A DNA stretch of 64,000 nt from Melastoma dodecandrum (GCA_029817715.1 JARUPY010000387.1:5952001-6016000); one strand, 5' to 3'; counted from the stretch's first letter, positions 11,701-25,381 are shown. Numbers and translations are program-made. Notes: generated by a model not told the origin, from the sequence alone.

Positions 11701-11917
11701 CGTGCTCCAGCATCGTCTGCCTCACTATGTCTTTGCCCAACGCAGGATATACTTCAGCGGCGGTGGCCCTCGGCAAGTAGCTGTTATAGTAGGGGCCACT
11801 TTGTAACATACTGTCTCCAGGATAAGGGGGCCAGCTACAGATGTTCGAGTTGTCGTTAAGATCTCTCATCGGGTGATGTCCTAGCAAATTGCTTTTGACT
11901 TGGATTTCTGTACCCAT
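8720..11917 (-). CDS. DUF863 family protein (three coding exons, 1017 aa)
   Basis: Coding exons on the minus strand are 11917-11681, 11619-10878 and 10794-8720. All introns are GT-AG and the joined length is exactly 1018 codons including the stop. The start at 11917 (MGTEIQVKS...MRDLN) is preferred over an in-frame upstream ATG because a 3' splice site (CTATCTAG) lies two bases before it. Conserved blocks are QTMLEHETIF with a helical HRLYSKQKELM segment near the N-terminus, MFDLQLPAEQYID, DLNEP-type motifs, EIDLEAPG, and the C-terminal RRGRQRRDFQRDILPGLASL block followed by HEVTEDLQTFGGLMRATGHAW. These define the plant DUF863 family (Pfam PF05904), large, mostly disordered proteins of unknown function, probably nuclear. 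Arabidopsis relatives are At1g26620 and At1g69360 as I recall. Confidence 0.92.
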
Positions 11918-14900
11918 TCCTAGATAGCAGAAAGGAAGGCCACAATGAAGCCAAGTGATCATAAGCGGTAAAAATTTGACACTTTAAGACGAGCCTCACT
12001 CCGTTAAACTCTCTAGCATATAGGATAAACGTAATACGATTCAAGCAAAACACTTGTTCCTTTTATGTCAAAAAGCATACTGTGCAAAACAAAGCCAGGG
12101 CAGGGAGAACCGAGAAGCTCGGGTACAATGGATTGGGACAAGGAAAAGTTACACAGACAAAGCAATCCAAGTGAAATGAGGAAAAAGGCAGGTTTCTATT
12201 GATAAGCTTTCAAGAGAACAGAACTGCAGTGAAGTAGCAACAAGGTAAAAAAAAAAGACTTCACGGGGCTCCTTAAATCTTTACTGATGCTGAATCATTC
12301 CCGTGATACCAATTTAGGGAGATGCAATCCGTAATTTTCGTTGAATAAAGAGCTATTAGAATCAGTTATTTCATGACACTTATATTATTCAGTCATCACT
12401 TGAAAAATTTCCATTCCTATTGAAGGATCCAATGTAACAGTCCAAATATCCCCGTATAAGAAAATACGTCTCATATTTAACTCCAAACACGTGATGTGGC
12501 TTTATTATGTCATTTAACTCCTGAACAGCTAACACCAAATACCATATGTGGGAAGATCTCAAATGAGGTCACTTAACAGACAAGATCCGACCCACGGGAA
12601 AAACAAGATGGAATTTTTATTACCGCACACGCAAAAGAACTGATATCCTCTTCTTCCGGGGGTTCATTAAACCATAGCGTAACAAGATTTCAATGGAAAA
12701 GCCCAAGCAGGAGAAACAATGCCCAGTTAGAGAAATTCACAACACCGCCAATTCAGAAGAACCATCCATTCAAGAGAAGCAAATGATAAAAAATTGCAGA
12801 GGTATGTATAGCATCTCTCTTCAACTTCAACTTACTGCAGCCGGGATTTGATGATAAAAGTGACACTTAATGCAGTCTGAAGGAATTCGCCCTTTTTGCT
12901 TATTCCTTCTGACAATTTTACGAAGAAATTAGTGCTTCAAGAACAATTGGAACAAGCCAGTTTTACCAAATAAGGATAAAGCAGCAATTCAGCTTTAGGA
13001 TGGACAAGGCCTCTAACCCATTCTCATCATGAGAAGGGGTCATTCAAGCGTCGCTAAAATTTATTTTGTAAGAAATCTAAGGTTGCAACAATTTCAATGG
13101 AATTGAGAGCCTGTCGGTCTCTAATCCCGCAGAACCCGTGCGACACAAAAATGTTTTCCACAATACTGAAGTCAATCTCAGGTCAAAAGCTCTGGGGAAA
13201 AACAAAATTCACTGCTAAACCAACATAATCCCAATTACACTGCAATCAAGCCAATCTGTACTCTGAAGCATGGATAAAATCATTTAACAATTTCCAGATG
13301 CAACAGCGAAAATCATCAAGATCAACAACCCCCAATTTACAAAACAAATTGAATTATTCAAGAAAGGGAGCAGAGAATTCCTACCAACTACCCAAGCAGA
13401 CGGAACATGTTCTGATCTTTAAGCCAAGGCAAGGGATTATACAGAAAGGAACAAACCCAGAAAAACCAAGTCAAAATGATGAAGACCCAAATCAAACCAA
13501 TCCCAAGAACAGAAGAAAGGAACTTCTTTTGTTTCATTTTACCTCAACCCAGCATCCTTTCAGGAAGGGGTGGTTTTTCTTCGGGTGTCCACCTCCGCAC
13601 TCCCCACTACTACAACCTCGGACAAATCATTTCACCATCCCGGATCGAAAATCAGTCCAACCAGTGCCCCCACATCAACAACAGAAGGTCAAAGTAAAAG
13701 CAACAAAAGAGAAAATCACAGACTCCGAAAGCCCTCTCCCCCCAACGATATTAAAGAAAAAAAAAACAACAAAAAAAATTCCTCCCAACTCCAACTCCGA
13801 CAACAAAATCAACAGCAACAAGAACTGAGTAACATTCGCCTACAACATTTGGATTATGAGCTACAACGCTCTTTTTCCCTTCCCTTCAGATCCTCCTCAT
13901 CACATCAAGACAGGAATATTTCTAAATAACAACAATAATAAGATGAGATGGGGATTTTTGGGGGGGGGGGGGGCGTCGATCTGCTGGGGCCACTCCCCTT
14001 TGTCCCCTTACCCCTCTCTCTCTCTCTCACTAACTTAGATAAAGGAAAATAATATAATGGTAATATGTTTATTTCCCTCACTCTCACTCATGCAAGAGAG
14101 AAGAAAAAAGGAAATAGTGGGAAGAATGAACGAAGGTAGGCGAAAGAAACAGAGACAAAGACAGATAGAGGGTCGGACATAGACTGAAAAGGCAAGAGAG
14201 AGAGAGAGAAACCCCAGATTTAAAACAATAAAAACTAAAATAGAAAAAGAAAAAGAAATCTTCTACAACACCACCCACAATCACAAACAACCCAAAAACA
14301 ATGACTTGAAATTTGTCAACATCCGGTCTCCCTTTTTAAGTCTCTCCTTCTCTCTTCACTCTCTCTCTCTCTCTATCTCCCCCACAACCCAAACCCACAG
14401 AAACAAACACCGGAAATTTACCACAATAGTTAAACACCCCCTCCCCCCTCCTCCCCGACAACTCACTGTCTATCTGTCTGTCCGGTCCTAAAAATCACCC
14501 CCGGAATTGTTTTGTGGAAAAGGAGCGATCTTTTTCCTTTTTTTTACTTTATGGGGGTGAGTTAACAAAAAATGGGATAATGCAGGAGTTATTATCGCAA
14601 TTGGTGTTGTTATCATTAATTTGGTTTGGATTAGGTTTAGGACAAATGGGTGTTGAGGGTGTGTATTTGTGTTGTGTGTGTAGTTTTCTCCCCCTAGATT
14701 CCCTCCACCCTCTGCCGCTCTTCCCACCCGGAAACAACTTTAATTCCTAGTTACTTTTCTGTAGTAACGCCGAGGAACAAAAAGGAAAACTTTTGTAGAA
14801 ATTAATTATCATGCGATGAATAATTTCTTATGTGATTCAACTTTTCTAGTTTGGGAAAGGTTTAATGACGTTTTTTTTTTTTTTTAAATTGGGCGGTGGT

Positions 14901-14991
14901 GGAGAAATAGAGGAGGAGAGATCAGCAACACTCTTTGTATTTGGAATTTTGTCACGAATTAATTGGAGAAAGGACGATTTCACCCCTGGGG
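11918..14991 (-). other. Probable DUF863 5' leader intron and promoter region
   Basis: The acceptor two bases before the DUF863 start implies a leader intron extending rightwards. About 12,000-13,300 is ordinary AT-rich DNA. About 13,550-14,500 is rich in CT/GA tracts and low-complexity A runs, as seen around plant transcription starts. The leader exon and transcription start cannot be fixed from sequence alone. Open frames here on both strands are low-complexity and without family motifs. Confidence 0.4.
13960..13973. repeat. Poly-G run of 14
   Basis: An uninterrupted G homopolymer at the edge of the CT-rich leader region. It is a likely spot for length error or variation. Confidence 0.9.
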
Positions 14992-15014
14992 GAGAGAGAG
15001 AGAGAGAGAGAGAG
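14992..15014. repeat. (GA)n microsatellite
   Basis: About eleven GA units. It sits near the presumed promoter of the DUF863 gene; GA tracts are common near plant transcription starts. Confidence 0.9.
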
Positions 15015-15387
15015 GAATTGTTTGGACGGAGGTTTGGAGGTTCCTTCGGCTGTGATTGGCTGATGATGTCCCTGGTTTCCGCAGCCACGGGAATAAATGA
15101 ATACAATAATAATAATAATAAACTTGATAAAGATATCATCGTAATATTACTTAAAACTTAGTATGAACTACGATTGCCAGTTGTTCGGTCCGGTCATCCC
15201 CAGCCCTCGAATCTAATAAGCATCCAGCTTTAAAAAAAGAAAGAAAGATTAATGTTATTGTGTTTTTTGTGTGGCTATAAGCGCGAAATCAACATGACAC
15301 GGTCGAATTACCATTTCTCCTAATATATTAGCTAATTATTTCGATGGATCAACGTAGTTCGATGAATGATTGATTAATTCACTGGGG

Positions 15388-15411
15388 TTTATTATTATTA
15401 TTATTATTATT
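15388..15411. repeat. (ATT)n microsatellite
   Basis: About eight ATT units in AT-rich intergenic DNA. Confidence 0.9.
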
Positions 15412-18400
15412 CGATCATCCTCTTAAATCAGGAAGTTTAAGAGTCTAATGGGTGTGGAGGGGGTGAGTTATTGACTTTTTTCCCAGGGGAGATGTTTGAT
15501 TCGTCTTTCCACGGAGACATGGAAATATTTGCACCTGACTGACTGATTCTGATTGCACCACGAGTTTTGATTTCATCAACGCCTTCTTGGTCAAATAAAT
15601 AATCCAGGATTTGCTAATTTCTCATCTTTTAGAGTATCCAATCTTTTACGCTTTGCGGGATTTTCATGTAGGAAATCCTTCTATATTTCCATATCCTTCT
15701 ATCTACTTGGTGGCGATTTGAGTTTTCGCTAACAGGACGTGTTTTGTTAAAAACAAAGGGAAGCCGTTCGGACAAATGCATTGGTCCAACAATGGGATTA
15801 AATTATCCTCTTTTCTTTCTTCTCTTAATCATCTTGTTTCCACCCTCTTTGGCCCTGCATCTTAACATTGTTGGTCACACATTTCTATAACAACCATTCT
15901 TCTTCTTCTTCATATAAAAAAAATTGACATGATGGATAAGGAACTGAATTTATTTATTCACTTTTGTTTCTTTAAACATGCGTGTCTCACTTTACTTCTG
16001 ATAATATAATTTGTTCGCCCAATTTAGATATAATCCAATTATCTTGACTCACGAAATTGCCGATCATAGGTCGATGAACAATTTAACCCAAAAAACAAAA
16101 CGCTTCATCACGAATGATAATAATACTAATAATAAGCACACGTTTCAGGATTTGGTTGGAGTTAGCAACTTTTACAAAGCAATCCCTTTTTAGGAAACGA
16201 AAAAGAGAAAAGAATAGTAGAATAATATCATCCTTGCCGATAAGTACAATAACTTTTGCTGAGGAGACCAACACGAGGGTGGGTTACCTTCGTATTTGGT
16301 TTGGTCCGACGGTTGTAAAAGCATCTTCGGGCCCCTGATGTTTTCCTTTTGAAACATAAATTTTGAATTTCGTCTTTAATGCGCTGAAAAAGTAAGTCTC
16401 TCTGGAGACATCACTCGAGAATAACGTTATTCGATAATCACATTTCGAGTACGCTATAGGTATCGCGTAATTTGGGACCTAGACCACAACTCGAGAAACT
16501 AAAAAGTCTCAAGTTCTTTTATTTTAACCCACGATAATATAACAGGACAGTGGCAGGTTTAGAGAAGTCGTCTAAGATACGATATGCATAGCTCCTACAA
16601 AATAGGAGTATAAAAAGCAACTGTGAAGAATCACAACTGTAAGATTTCAGGAACATAAAAAGCAAAAAGAATGAGGAGACAACAACAACCGAACACAACT
16701 AAAACACAGAACTCATATTTTTCTCTCTTTTTCCAATGTCCTGAAACCCGAGCGTCCCGAAACCGCATTCACTTCACGACATCCGACCGTCGATCCACTA
16801 AGGTAGATTCAACTAAAAGGATCTGCCGTAGCCGTCACTCGTCCGCCGTCGTTCGTTTGAAGCACCCCTGTCGTTGTTTTCATGTCCTTTTTGTTGTATT
16901 TTCGTTCACGTTATGTCTATAAGTGGTGTAGAATCTTGAAACTTTATAATTTAGCACGGTTTTATCAATTCAAGTATTCGTTCTTTGCAATATACTCTCT
17001 TTTATTCTATAGCAATCACAATTTCTCTGTAAAATTCGATATATACAGTGGGAAACATAATTCCGCGCCAACAAATTTCTTTCCCGCCAGGGAAAACGAT
17101 GAACATGGGATTAGCCGTCAGTCCAATAAGGACAATTAAAAATATTAAACAAATCGACACAACCCCCCACCATAAAAAGTATTAGTGTTGTGGATCCCAG
17201 GTTAGGCCAGATCGGGAGACGACGCACAGGTTCGGACGAAATACGACCCCCCACACCCTCCAATCCATAATGCACATCCATCGATATCATCGTAATCGGC
17301 CCTTATCATTTTACGCCAAGAACTTTATATACGATGTCAAACAACACCCACGCAAATTAAACCACAGTTGGCTTTGTTTGTATCATTTCATTCGGATTGA
17401 TAAATGCGGACAAGAGAGCCCCCCCCAACAAATAAAAGATATACCACACTATAACTATAATTTATTAATATAATTATAAATATTATCCAAACTGAACTGC
17501 TCACGCGACATTCAGCTCCGTAGTAATTATGTGTCAGCTTCTTTCCTTATGTATTTTTTATTTATGTATAGAAATAGTTTTCTTTCTATATTAATTTATA
17601 TATCGACTAATATTGTTGTCCGGGTAGTTTGTGGAAAATTCAAGTGAAGCCCTTACATGCGATAAATAAATAAATATATGTAATAACAAGAAAAAAGAAA
17701 GCTGAGGTTTTATCTAAAAAAAACAAGATTATCTTGTTATCACCCAACAAAAACATTGATATAAATATACAAATTAAGGAGAAGAGATTAGGACTCCTTT
17801 TAGGCCAAGGTGTTGTTCTCTCCTTTTTAAACAAGAGTACACAATTGTCCGATATTTGTACGGACAAAAGATACAAACTACACGCGGTAATACGTGCGTG
17901 TGTGGTAATGGTTAAGCAATGGGAATAAGTATCTCTTTTTCATGAAGAAACAATTTGGGCTTGTGATTTACCCACGTGCTTTCATTTATTGCCCTCTCCA
18001 AATGTGGAGGACAGACAGGACGACGTCAAATTCGTCGATACAAGCAAAACAAAATGTATATATAGAAATTCTTAAAAAAAAGTAGCAAATATCCACTACA
18101 TTCTAAAAGCCTAGGAACATCTCATCAATAACACATTTATATAAATATTTGGGATCAAATTGACAGGAAGAGAAATCACATTAGAAACAATTGTGGTGAC
18201 CCCAAACATCCAAAATGATCGTGTAAACGAAATATTCGAACTGATTGAACTTTAGAAATATTCTTTCCGTGTGTTAAAATATTTCTGAGAGATAGGAGTT
18301 GAAACATCTGATTTGGCGTGTCAATAATTGGCAAAGGAAAAGGGGTATAAAAAAAAACCCATACTTAGAAAAAAGAAAACCTTAGTGCAAAGTGCATCAT

Positions 18401-19640
18401 CCTACATGTTCAAATTAAAAAAAAAAGTTCTAATTTAAATATAAATTTTAAGAAAATTAAAATGCCAAAGTGTGAACACAATGATGATGAATTGCACATT
18501 TCGGAACCCTGATCTCTTAGGATTTTTGGGATCCGTATAATCGGACTTAATTAGATAGATTCATAAAAGTAATATTGATAGGATCAAAATTTTTAAATTA
18601 GATTAACAACCGTTGTTGCAAAGTGTACATTGCTTCTGTTTTGAACTCTTCTTGAATAACGATTTGAGAGATATTTTACATGATTCATTGGATAAAGAAG
18701 TTACATGATTTGTGAAAAAGTTCCAATTTAATAAAAAAATTAACAGAGATATGATGAAAGATGCAGGTCAACATTTGATGACCTAGCTTAAATTTATTCC
18801 CTAAATAAAATTAGGGAATGGAACATATTCACGTTGGCTGATACAGGTCGTATTCTTTCTTCCCACTCTCATCTTATTCCTCTTTCACTCGTAAAGACAT
18901 TTGTTATAGTGCTAATATTGCTACAATCATCTTATAGCAAGAGCGAGTAAAAAAAAAAGGCCAAATTATCAAATATAGCTTAAAGTTTAATGGTTTTTTT
19001 TTTCGATTTATCCTAACGTTTCGAAAATATCTCATTACGTCCGGACGTTACTCCGTTAATTCAAATATGTCATCCGTTATCATTTCCCGTTAAGGGGGTC
19101 TGACATGGCGCTGACGTAACTATCAACTCCATCAACACCACCGTTAATCCTTTTTTCCTCAAATTAAATAATTAAAATCACTAATTTTTCCTAAAATTAT
19201 CCCCAGATTGGCCAAATTAAACAAAAAATGCCCTAATTTTCTACGACCCCACCCACACAATCGGTTTCTTCTCCAAAAGGACTACGCCCACTCCGCCTCA
19301 CCCAGAACAAAACACTTCCTCTCCACCCGGACAATCGGCTGACCTTGCTTCCCCCACCCCGACGAACAGGTCCGCCTCGCCCGACGTCCCGGCCTACACC
19401 TTGTCCCGCCTGACGTCTTGGCTGGAGTCCCATCTCAACGTCCCGGCTAGAGAGCTCTATCCCGCCCGACATCCGACGTCCTGGTTAGAGTCCCATCTCG
19501 ATGTCCCGCCCAGTGATCCGTCCCAACCCCCCGACTTAGCCAGCCCCTTCTCGTCTGAAGTCTGCTCCACCCCAATGATGCGTGGTTAAAGCAATAGATG
19601 AGGAAGAAGAGGAGCACCGGAGCTAGATATATGGAGACTG
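15412..19640. other. AT-rich intergenic DNA
   Basis: No gene or structured RNA is recognised. Around 18,950-19,230 is a stretch with GTTA/TAAC-rich words resembling common plant repeats that I cannot classify. About 19,230-19,560 is unusually GC-rich with repeated CCCGCC/GACGTC words and opposing open frames of biased composition, which look non-coding. Confidence 0.35.
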
Positions 19641-19653
19641 GTTAAGAAGAGAG

Positions 19654-20286
19654 TGTTGAGGAGTTAGTTAAAGTCGTTAGTAGTTGTGTTAGTGGTGGGC
19701 TGGGCTTTGGTTAGTGTGGGCCTTGGGCTTGTTCAATTGTGTAGGCCTGACCCATGGGGTGACAATGATAAAATGGTGAAGAGCGTGAGAGGGAGTTAGT
19801 TAGACTTCTGTTAGCTTGTTGTGGATTTGTGTACCGGGTGTTGTTGAGTTGTGGCGGTGGTTGAACGTTGAAAACGAATGTTAGTGATTGCGAGTTGGCT
19901 TGAGCTGTCAGAGATTTGACTGGAGTGAATGAATGCGATCGTTGGTGTTAGTAGTAGTTTGCTGTGTTTTCTGCAATTGTTGTTGATTGTTGGTTCTTAA
20001 GATCTACTCGCATCAAGGGTATCAGAGCATCGTCCTGGAGTGGAGATTGATTTGGTGACGGATTAATCCCTTCGAGAAGTTGAATTACTGTTAAAGTAGT
20101 CGAAAGGTGATTTGCGTTGGTTGATTAAGTGGAATCTGGAATAATGGTGGAAACGCGATTTGATGAGTTGCGAGGGAGCAGGAATCTACGGAAAAAATTG
20201 GTGAGGGAATTGGTTGCTAAAGTAGGAGTGTTGACTTCTCAAATAAGAGAAGTTCACCGATCAAAGTCCTTAGATGATTGTCGGTG
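19654..20286 (+). mobile_element. LTR retrotransposon remnant: 3' part of an LTR, primer site and gag start
   Basis: GGGTATCAGAGC at 20017-20028 matches the usual initiator-tRNA-Met primer-binding site TGGTATCAGAGC with one mismatch. It follows a possible LTR end at CATCA (20011-20015). An ATG at 20144 opens MVETRFDELRGSRNLRKKL, resembling the start of plant gypsy gag, and stops after 47 codons. The left LTR boundary (TGTTGAGG at 19654) is a guess. No pol is present to the right. Confidence 0.5.
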
Positions 20287-20870
20287 AAAAATTCCTCTAA
20301 TCAAAGTCCTGAGTCAAGGTGAAAAAAGCTTCTTGGGTATGAGGCATATCCTGAATTAAGATGGAAAAGCACCGGAGGCAATCATCTACGGGGAGCAGAG
20401 CTGATATGGAATTGCGAAGAACAATTTGATAAGAATAGATTGGAAGTGTCAAGAATAGTTCCGTTCCTAGAAAACTTAGTGATGCCATCGTCCGAAATTT
20501 GGATTATGAATGCTAGGATATGTAATTTTAGCAATTTAGTTTGGTAGAGTTACAATAGGCTAATTAACAACTGCAACATTCAAAACTGAAACAAACCCGT
20601 TTGCGACATTCAACGCAAATTCAACTTGTTTGCAACTACCACACAACGTGTGATAAACAATCGTACAAACACACAAACGATCTTCACACGTACGACAACC
20701 TCTTGAAAATAATGTTGTCATCTAATGGGGAATTATACTCGGAGATCAATTTGATAGATATAAGGGTAACATTTTTTAAGCTAAAATAATTGTAACTATA
20801 CGGGAAATAATTTATTTTAACGGGTGAAAATCATAATATTTTCTAAACCATTTTAATTTCAACCTCAGAT
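20287..20870. other. Unassigned DNA between LTR remnant and hAT element
   Basis: Nothing recognisable. It may be further decayed retroelement interior. Confidence 0.3.
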
Positions 20871-21997
20871 TAGGGGTGAAAATGAGCCGAGCCGCTCGCG
20901 AGCTAGCTCGGTCAAAGCTCGGTTCGAGCTCGACTTTGACCGAGCTCGAGCCGGTTCGTTCCGGCTCGTTAACGAAACGAGCCGAGCTCGAGCCGAAACA
21001 CTAACAGCTCGAAGGCTCGCGAGCCTAATATTATATAATAAATTTTAATAATTTATTAATAAAAAATTAATAAAATTACCTAAAAAATTTTTTCCTTCCC
21101 CCTCCCCACACTCTGTGGTAAAAGCAAACCCTAAAGAAAAAACCTCTCTCTCCCTCTCCTTTTGGCGTGGCGATCTCCTCTCTTCATTAGATAAGTGGAA
21201 AATAATCGGCCTTTTCATACTTTGTGTCTCGCGAGGATCGGCCGGAGCGAGCGTAAAAAAGTACCGGAGAGGAGCTGGCCGAATTTTACGCCCGCGGGTA
21301 AGCGACAGAAAGAAGTGAAGGCGTCATAGTCAAGGTACGCTTCCCATCCCCTTACCCTCTCATATTGTGTTTGGGCATGATGATTCAAAGCACACAAAAA
21401 TTCATAAAATTACCTAATAAAATTTTAAGATATTTATTGTCTTATTATTGTTATGGTAATTGTAATACTCTTTATAATATTTTATATGCAGGTGATGATG
21501 CTTGTGATTTTATTATGATTGGTAATGAAGTTATATCGTGAAGATGTTTTAAGAGTATGATTCTTGTGGTTTGTGATTGTTTTGATAAATCTAGTTCTAT
21601 TTATGGAGATATTTTGGGAGAATAGTTTGGAGATGTTTTGGAATTATGATTTTGTTGAAATATTTTGACAACATTGTTCATATTTATGTTTTTGAAGTGA
21701 ACTTTATTATATATGTTTTCGAGCCAACCGAGCCGAGTTCGAGTCAACGTCAATATATGTATATTTTGAAATCGAGCTCGAACTTTCGAGCCGAGCTTTC
21801 GAGCCAAGCTTAGGCATGATCTACATTCGAGCCTTTCGAGCCGAGCTCGAGCTCTCCATAATTGGAACGAGCCGAGTTCGAGCTCCAATTATTTGAGCTC
21901 GATCGAGCTTGAGCCGAGCTCGAGCTCGAGCTTTTCCTAATCGAGCCGAGCTCGAGCCTGGGAGTACTCGATCTCGACTCGACTCATTTTCACCCTA
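20871..21997. mobile_element. Non-autonomous hAT element, 1127 bp, with target-site duplication
   Basis: Terminal inverted repeats TAGGGGTGAAAATGAG and CTCATTTTCACCCTA bound the element. The flanks CCTCAGAT (20863-20870) and CCTCATAT (21998-22005) match at 7 of 8, the hAT duplication length. Both ends carry dense GAGCTCGAG/CGAGCCGAG words over 100-200 bp, like the subterminal transposase-binding repeats of Ac-type hAT elements and like the autonomous-type hAT at 50666-54423. The interior (about 21,000-21,720) has no transposase frame. Confidence 0.8.
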
Positions 21998-22005
21998 CCT
22001 CATAT

Positions 22006-25000
22006 TCTTTTTTTAGAAAATGTAAATTTTATAATAATCTTACAAGTTGGAGTGAGGGGATGGATGATCCAATAAATTATAATAATAGTAATTCGGAGGA
22101 CCACTATCGATCATAAAGATCCGAGTCGTAAATTTATTTTCATGGACAACTTGCAAATGACAGTACGTCATCCATCTTACAATTATAGAACTCATAACTC
22201 GATCGATTGGATTTTACTGCCGTAAGTTGTATAATTTTTCTAATCTCTTCATAAAAAATACTTAATGTTTATTTATTGTAGAATTATTTAAAAAAATTAT
22301 TCAAAAAATATTTAACTCAAGAAACACGGAGGAAAAAAGTTGACTGTACTTGTTTGGATTTTATTTTTTCCCTCTTTAAAATAAGCAAGTTGGTTAAAAA
22401 ATAATTAAAAAAACGTGGGGAAAGATTTATCTCTCACCTAAAGTTAACGAAGATACTAATATGATTGTACCTGACTACAGTTAGCTCACCCCAAAATTTG
22501 TGAAATATGGGTCGAAAAACCTTTAATTGGTTGTCAACAACTTTGATTTTAAAAAAATTATTACTGAGACAATGACTTTTCTTAAACGACGTTTTAAAAA
22601 GCGACTTAGTCTCAATACCAAAAATGTTTAGTCTTTGAAATTGATACGGCGATTTGACAATAATTTTATCTATTTTAGCCGAAATCATTATATGACAATG
22701 AATTAAGCAATATTTAAGTAATTTCAAAAATTTAGATAGTATTTTACAAATTTTTTCTTAAGAAAACACATACTCCGTGGGGGTTCATGTTCGGATAGGA
22801 GAAAATAATCAATAAATATAATATAATAAGACATAGTGTTTCCAACTATAGTTTGATTATTCAGCCGTTCAATTATTAAATATTATTATAAAAATACGTG
22901 ACGTACATTAAAATGGCGGTTCTGGGATGAAGTCCCGGGGAAACCAACAGCCCCGAGACGTCGAGCGTGCAAATATCCTATAAATTACATAGGCGTAATA
23001 ATTTTTAATTATAATTTGTTAAATGAACAATTATATTAATTGATATTATTTTCATTTGATTTTTTTTTTAAAATCAGCGGACTCGTGACACTGTGGCTGT
23101 AAATCATAATATAATTATTTATATTATATTTTCACTCATTGGTGTCCCCTGGATTCTCTTCTTTCCCAAAGTGCCCCTCACCACGCCACCAACCAAACCG
23201 CGAGGACTCCCCCCGAATTTGTGCCCTGACCAAAATGTCCCCCACTAGGATTTCGTGGTCCCCACACAACCCCTGAACCATATATACAATAATAATAATA
23301 ATAATAATAATAATAATTTGTTGTTACCGTAGGTTAGCATTCGTGACACAATTAATATATTCTAACTCATCGTAGCTGTAAAAAAAAAAATGGAAGGAAA
23401 AGAAAGGTTAAGGGGCGTGGGGTGGGGGTAAATTATTATATTTATAGTGACGTTCAAACAGATCAATGCTGTCTCATTCTCACGACTCCCCAGAATCTGA
23501 CCATCGAGAGAGAGAGAGGGGGAAGAAGGACAATTTGATCTCCGGAATTATAGATAAAAAAAGAAAGGAAGAGAGGGGAACTCTCTTATGTCTGTTCATC
23601 AGTCCTTGTCTGTCCGTCCCCTCTGATTGATCCTCCGCCCCTCTTATTACTCTACACTAGGGTTTATATATTAAATAATTTAGTTATGGGATTCAATCAC
23701 TTTAATTAATATATATTTATATGTAATTCATTATTATTTTAAAATTTCATTTTAATTAAAACTTATACCAACTAAATTTGTCCTTTTGTAAGTTAAAAAT
23801 TCACCCGCGTAGAAAGAAAGTCCTCCCACTCCTCCACTCCCCTTTTTTTCTCTGTTTTTTCCTTTCTCCTCCATTGATTTGATTATGAGAGGAATAATGA
23901 TGACCCTGACTAAGCAGTGGTCCACCTCTTTATTTCTTTCTTTCTTTTTTCCGGCGACAGTGTTTTTTTTTTTTAAATCACTAATCAACATCTAAAAATG
24001 AAACTAAAGTTATTTAATCTTTGGATCTCTTCCCACATTGGAAAATTCCATATAATAATAAAAAAAATTAACGATGAATAGACATGGGAAATTGTAATAG
24101 AATGGTACTTATCAAAAGAAAAGAAAAATACCACCGATACAAATCCCAAATCCCTGACCCTGTGGAAACATCCGTGTTTGAAACGAGGAGAAAATGCTAA
24201 AAATAAACTGGTTAGACGAAAAAAAGCTAGGATGTGCTCCTGCCAGATCTTGTCTTCACATGTATACTCTAATATAAAATTAATCGTCCTCACAGTTGTT
24301 ATTTCGTTATTTATATAAAAATGAAGAAAAACATAAAAAATAATTGATTCATTCGGAGATGGGGGGAGTGGAGTGGACCACCATACTTGTTTACTATATT
24401 TTGGATCAATCTTGGGCCTACCCTAAATGTGGGCAGGTCTATGGGCCAACTGGGCAGATCTCCTACTATATATGTAATGACAAATAATAATAATAATGAC
24501 GGCCATATGCACATTGGAAACATCCACTATATATCAAATTTACTAGCAGTATGTGACTTTTTCTTTAACAAAATTGCTAGTATTTTGTTAAACACATTGT
24601 ATAAAATGGGCGGTTTAAAAACATCGATGGAGGATCGGTATTCTCTCAATTTGCATTACAGGAGTGCTTTTGTTCAGTCAGGATTAATCCTTCTTTAATT
24701 TAATGATTTAAAATGACTTCCACTAAGAAATATTTAAAATTAAGTTATTTAAATTATTGTTGTTAGAACTTATTTCTTATGCACAGCTTTTTAAAATCAT
24801 ATGTAAATATTTAAAAAAAAATTATGTAAAACTAGCTAATGGTAAATATCCTAATATAAATTACGTTTCGAGGATGAGAATTAAATAGAACAATATTATT
24901 CTACTGAAAATATAAAGAATAAATCACATTAATTTCTAGTGTAATAACATCTATAAATATATCAAAATAATGTTAAACAAAAGAAAGAAACATTCCTAGA

Positions 25001-25030
25001 AAACACCTGCAGCAGCAGCTCTTCCTGGTA
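22006..25030. other. AT-rich intergenic DNA
   Basis: No gene is recognised. It includes an (AAT)n microsatellite, a GA-rich patch at 23,505-23,580 and several AT-biased open frames on the minus strand (for example 22434-22727) without family motifs. Confidence 0.35.
23288..23317. repeat. (AAT)n microsatellite
   Basis: About ten AAT units, uninterrupted. Confidence 0.92.
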
Positions 25031-25381
25031 ATGGTGGAGATCCGGAAGAAAGAAGACGGGAAAGTGGTCGCTCTCGCCAACCAGTGGTTGGACGCTGTCA
25101 AGGCCAGTGTCACTCATTTGAGCAAAGCTTTGAAAGAAAAATGCGGACTAACAGCTCAAAAATTTGTGCATGTTGTAATTAGTATTGTTGTTCTGCTGTC
25201 TGCTGAGTTTCCTTTTGGGACGCTCGGCGCTTTGGCCATGACTATTATTTGTCCCCGAATCAGCCTGATGCGAGTGATATGCCTTCTTATCTTAACATCC
25301 ATTGGGTTTCACCGTTGGGATGTTTTTGTGTTGACTGCTGTGCTGCCGTCGAATCCACAGGAGTCTTCCCTGTACGACTGA
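25031..25381 (+). CDS. Unidentified 116-residue open frame with hydrophobic segments
   Basis: The ATG at 25031 starts MVEIRKKEDGKVVALANQ, followed by a Lys-rich helical stretch and two hydrophobic segments (about residues 47-60 and 66-95). The composition is less AT-biased than the surroundings and the N-terminus looks protein-like. However, I recognise no family, and the downstream frame does not continue convincingly. It could be an exon fragment of a membrane protein, a gene relic or chance. Confidence 0.22.
   Translation: MVEIRKKEDGKVVALANQWLDAVKASVTHLSKALKEKCGLTAQKFVHVVISIVVLLSAEFPFGTLGALAMTIICPRISLMRVICLLILTSIGFHRWDVFVLTAVLPSNPQESSLYD

Noticed and set aside
13298..14290. Several Ser/Pro/Lys-rich frames on both strands
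   Set aside because: They are low-complexity CT/A-rich tracts in the DUF863 leader region.
14846..15139. Minus-strand frame starting with a signal-peptide-like stretch
   Set aside because: The hydrophobic start comes from a microsatellite-like ATT/CT region; there is no domain and no splice context.
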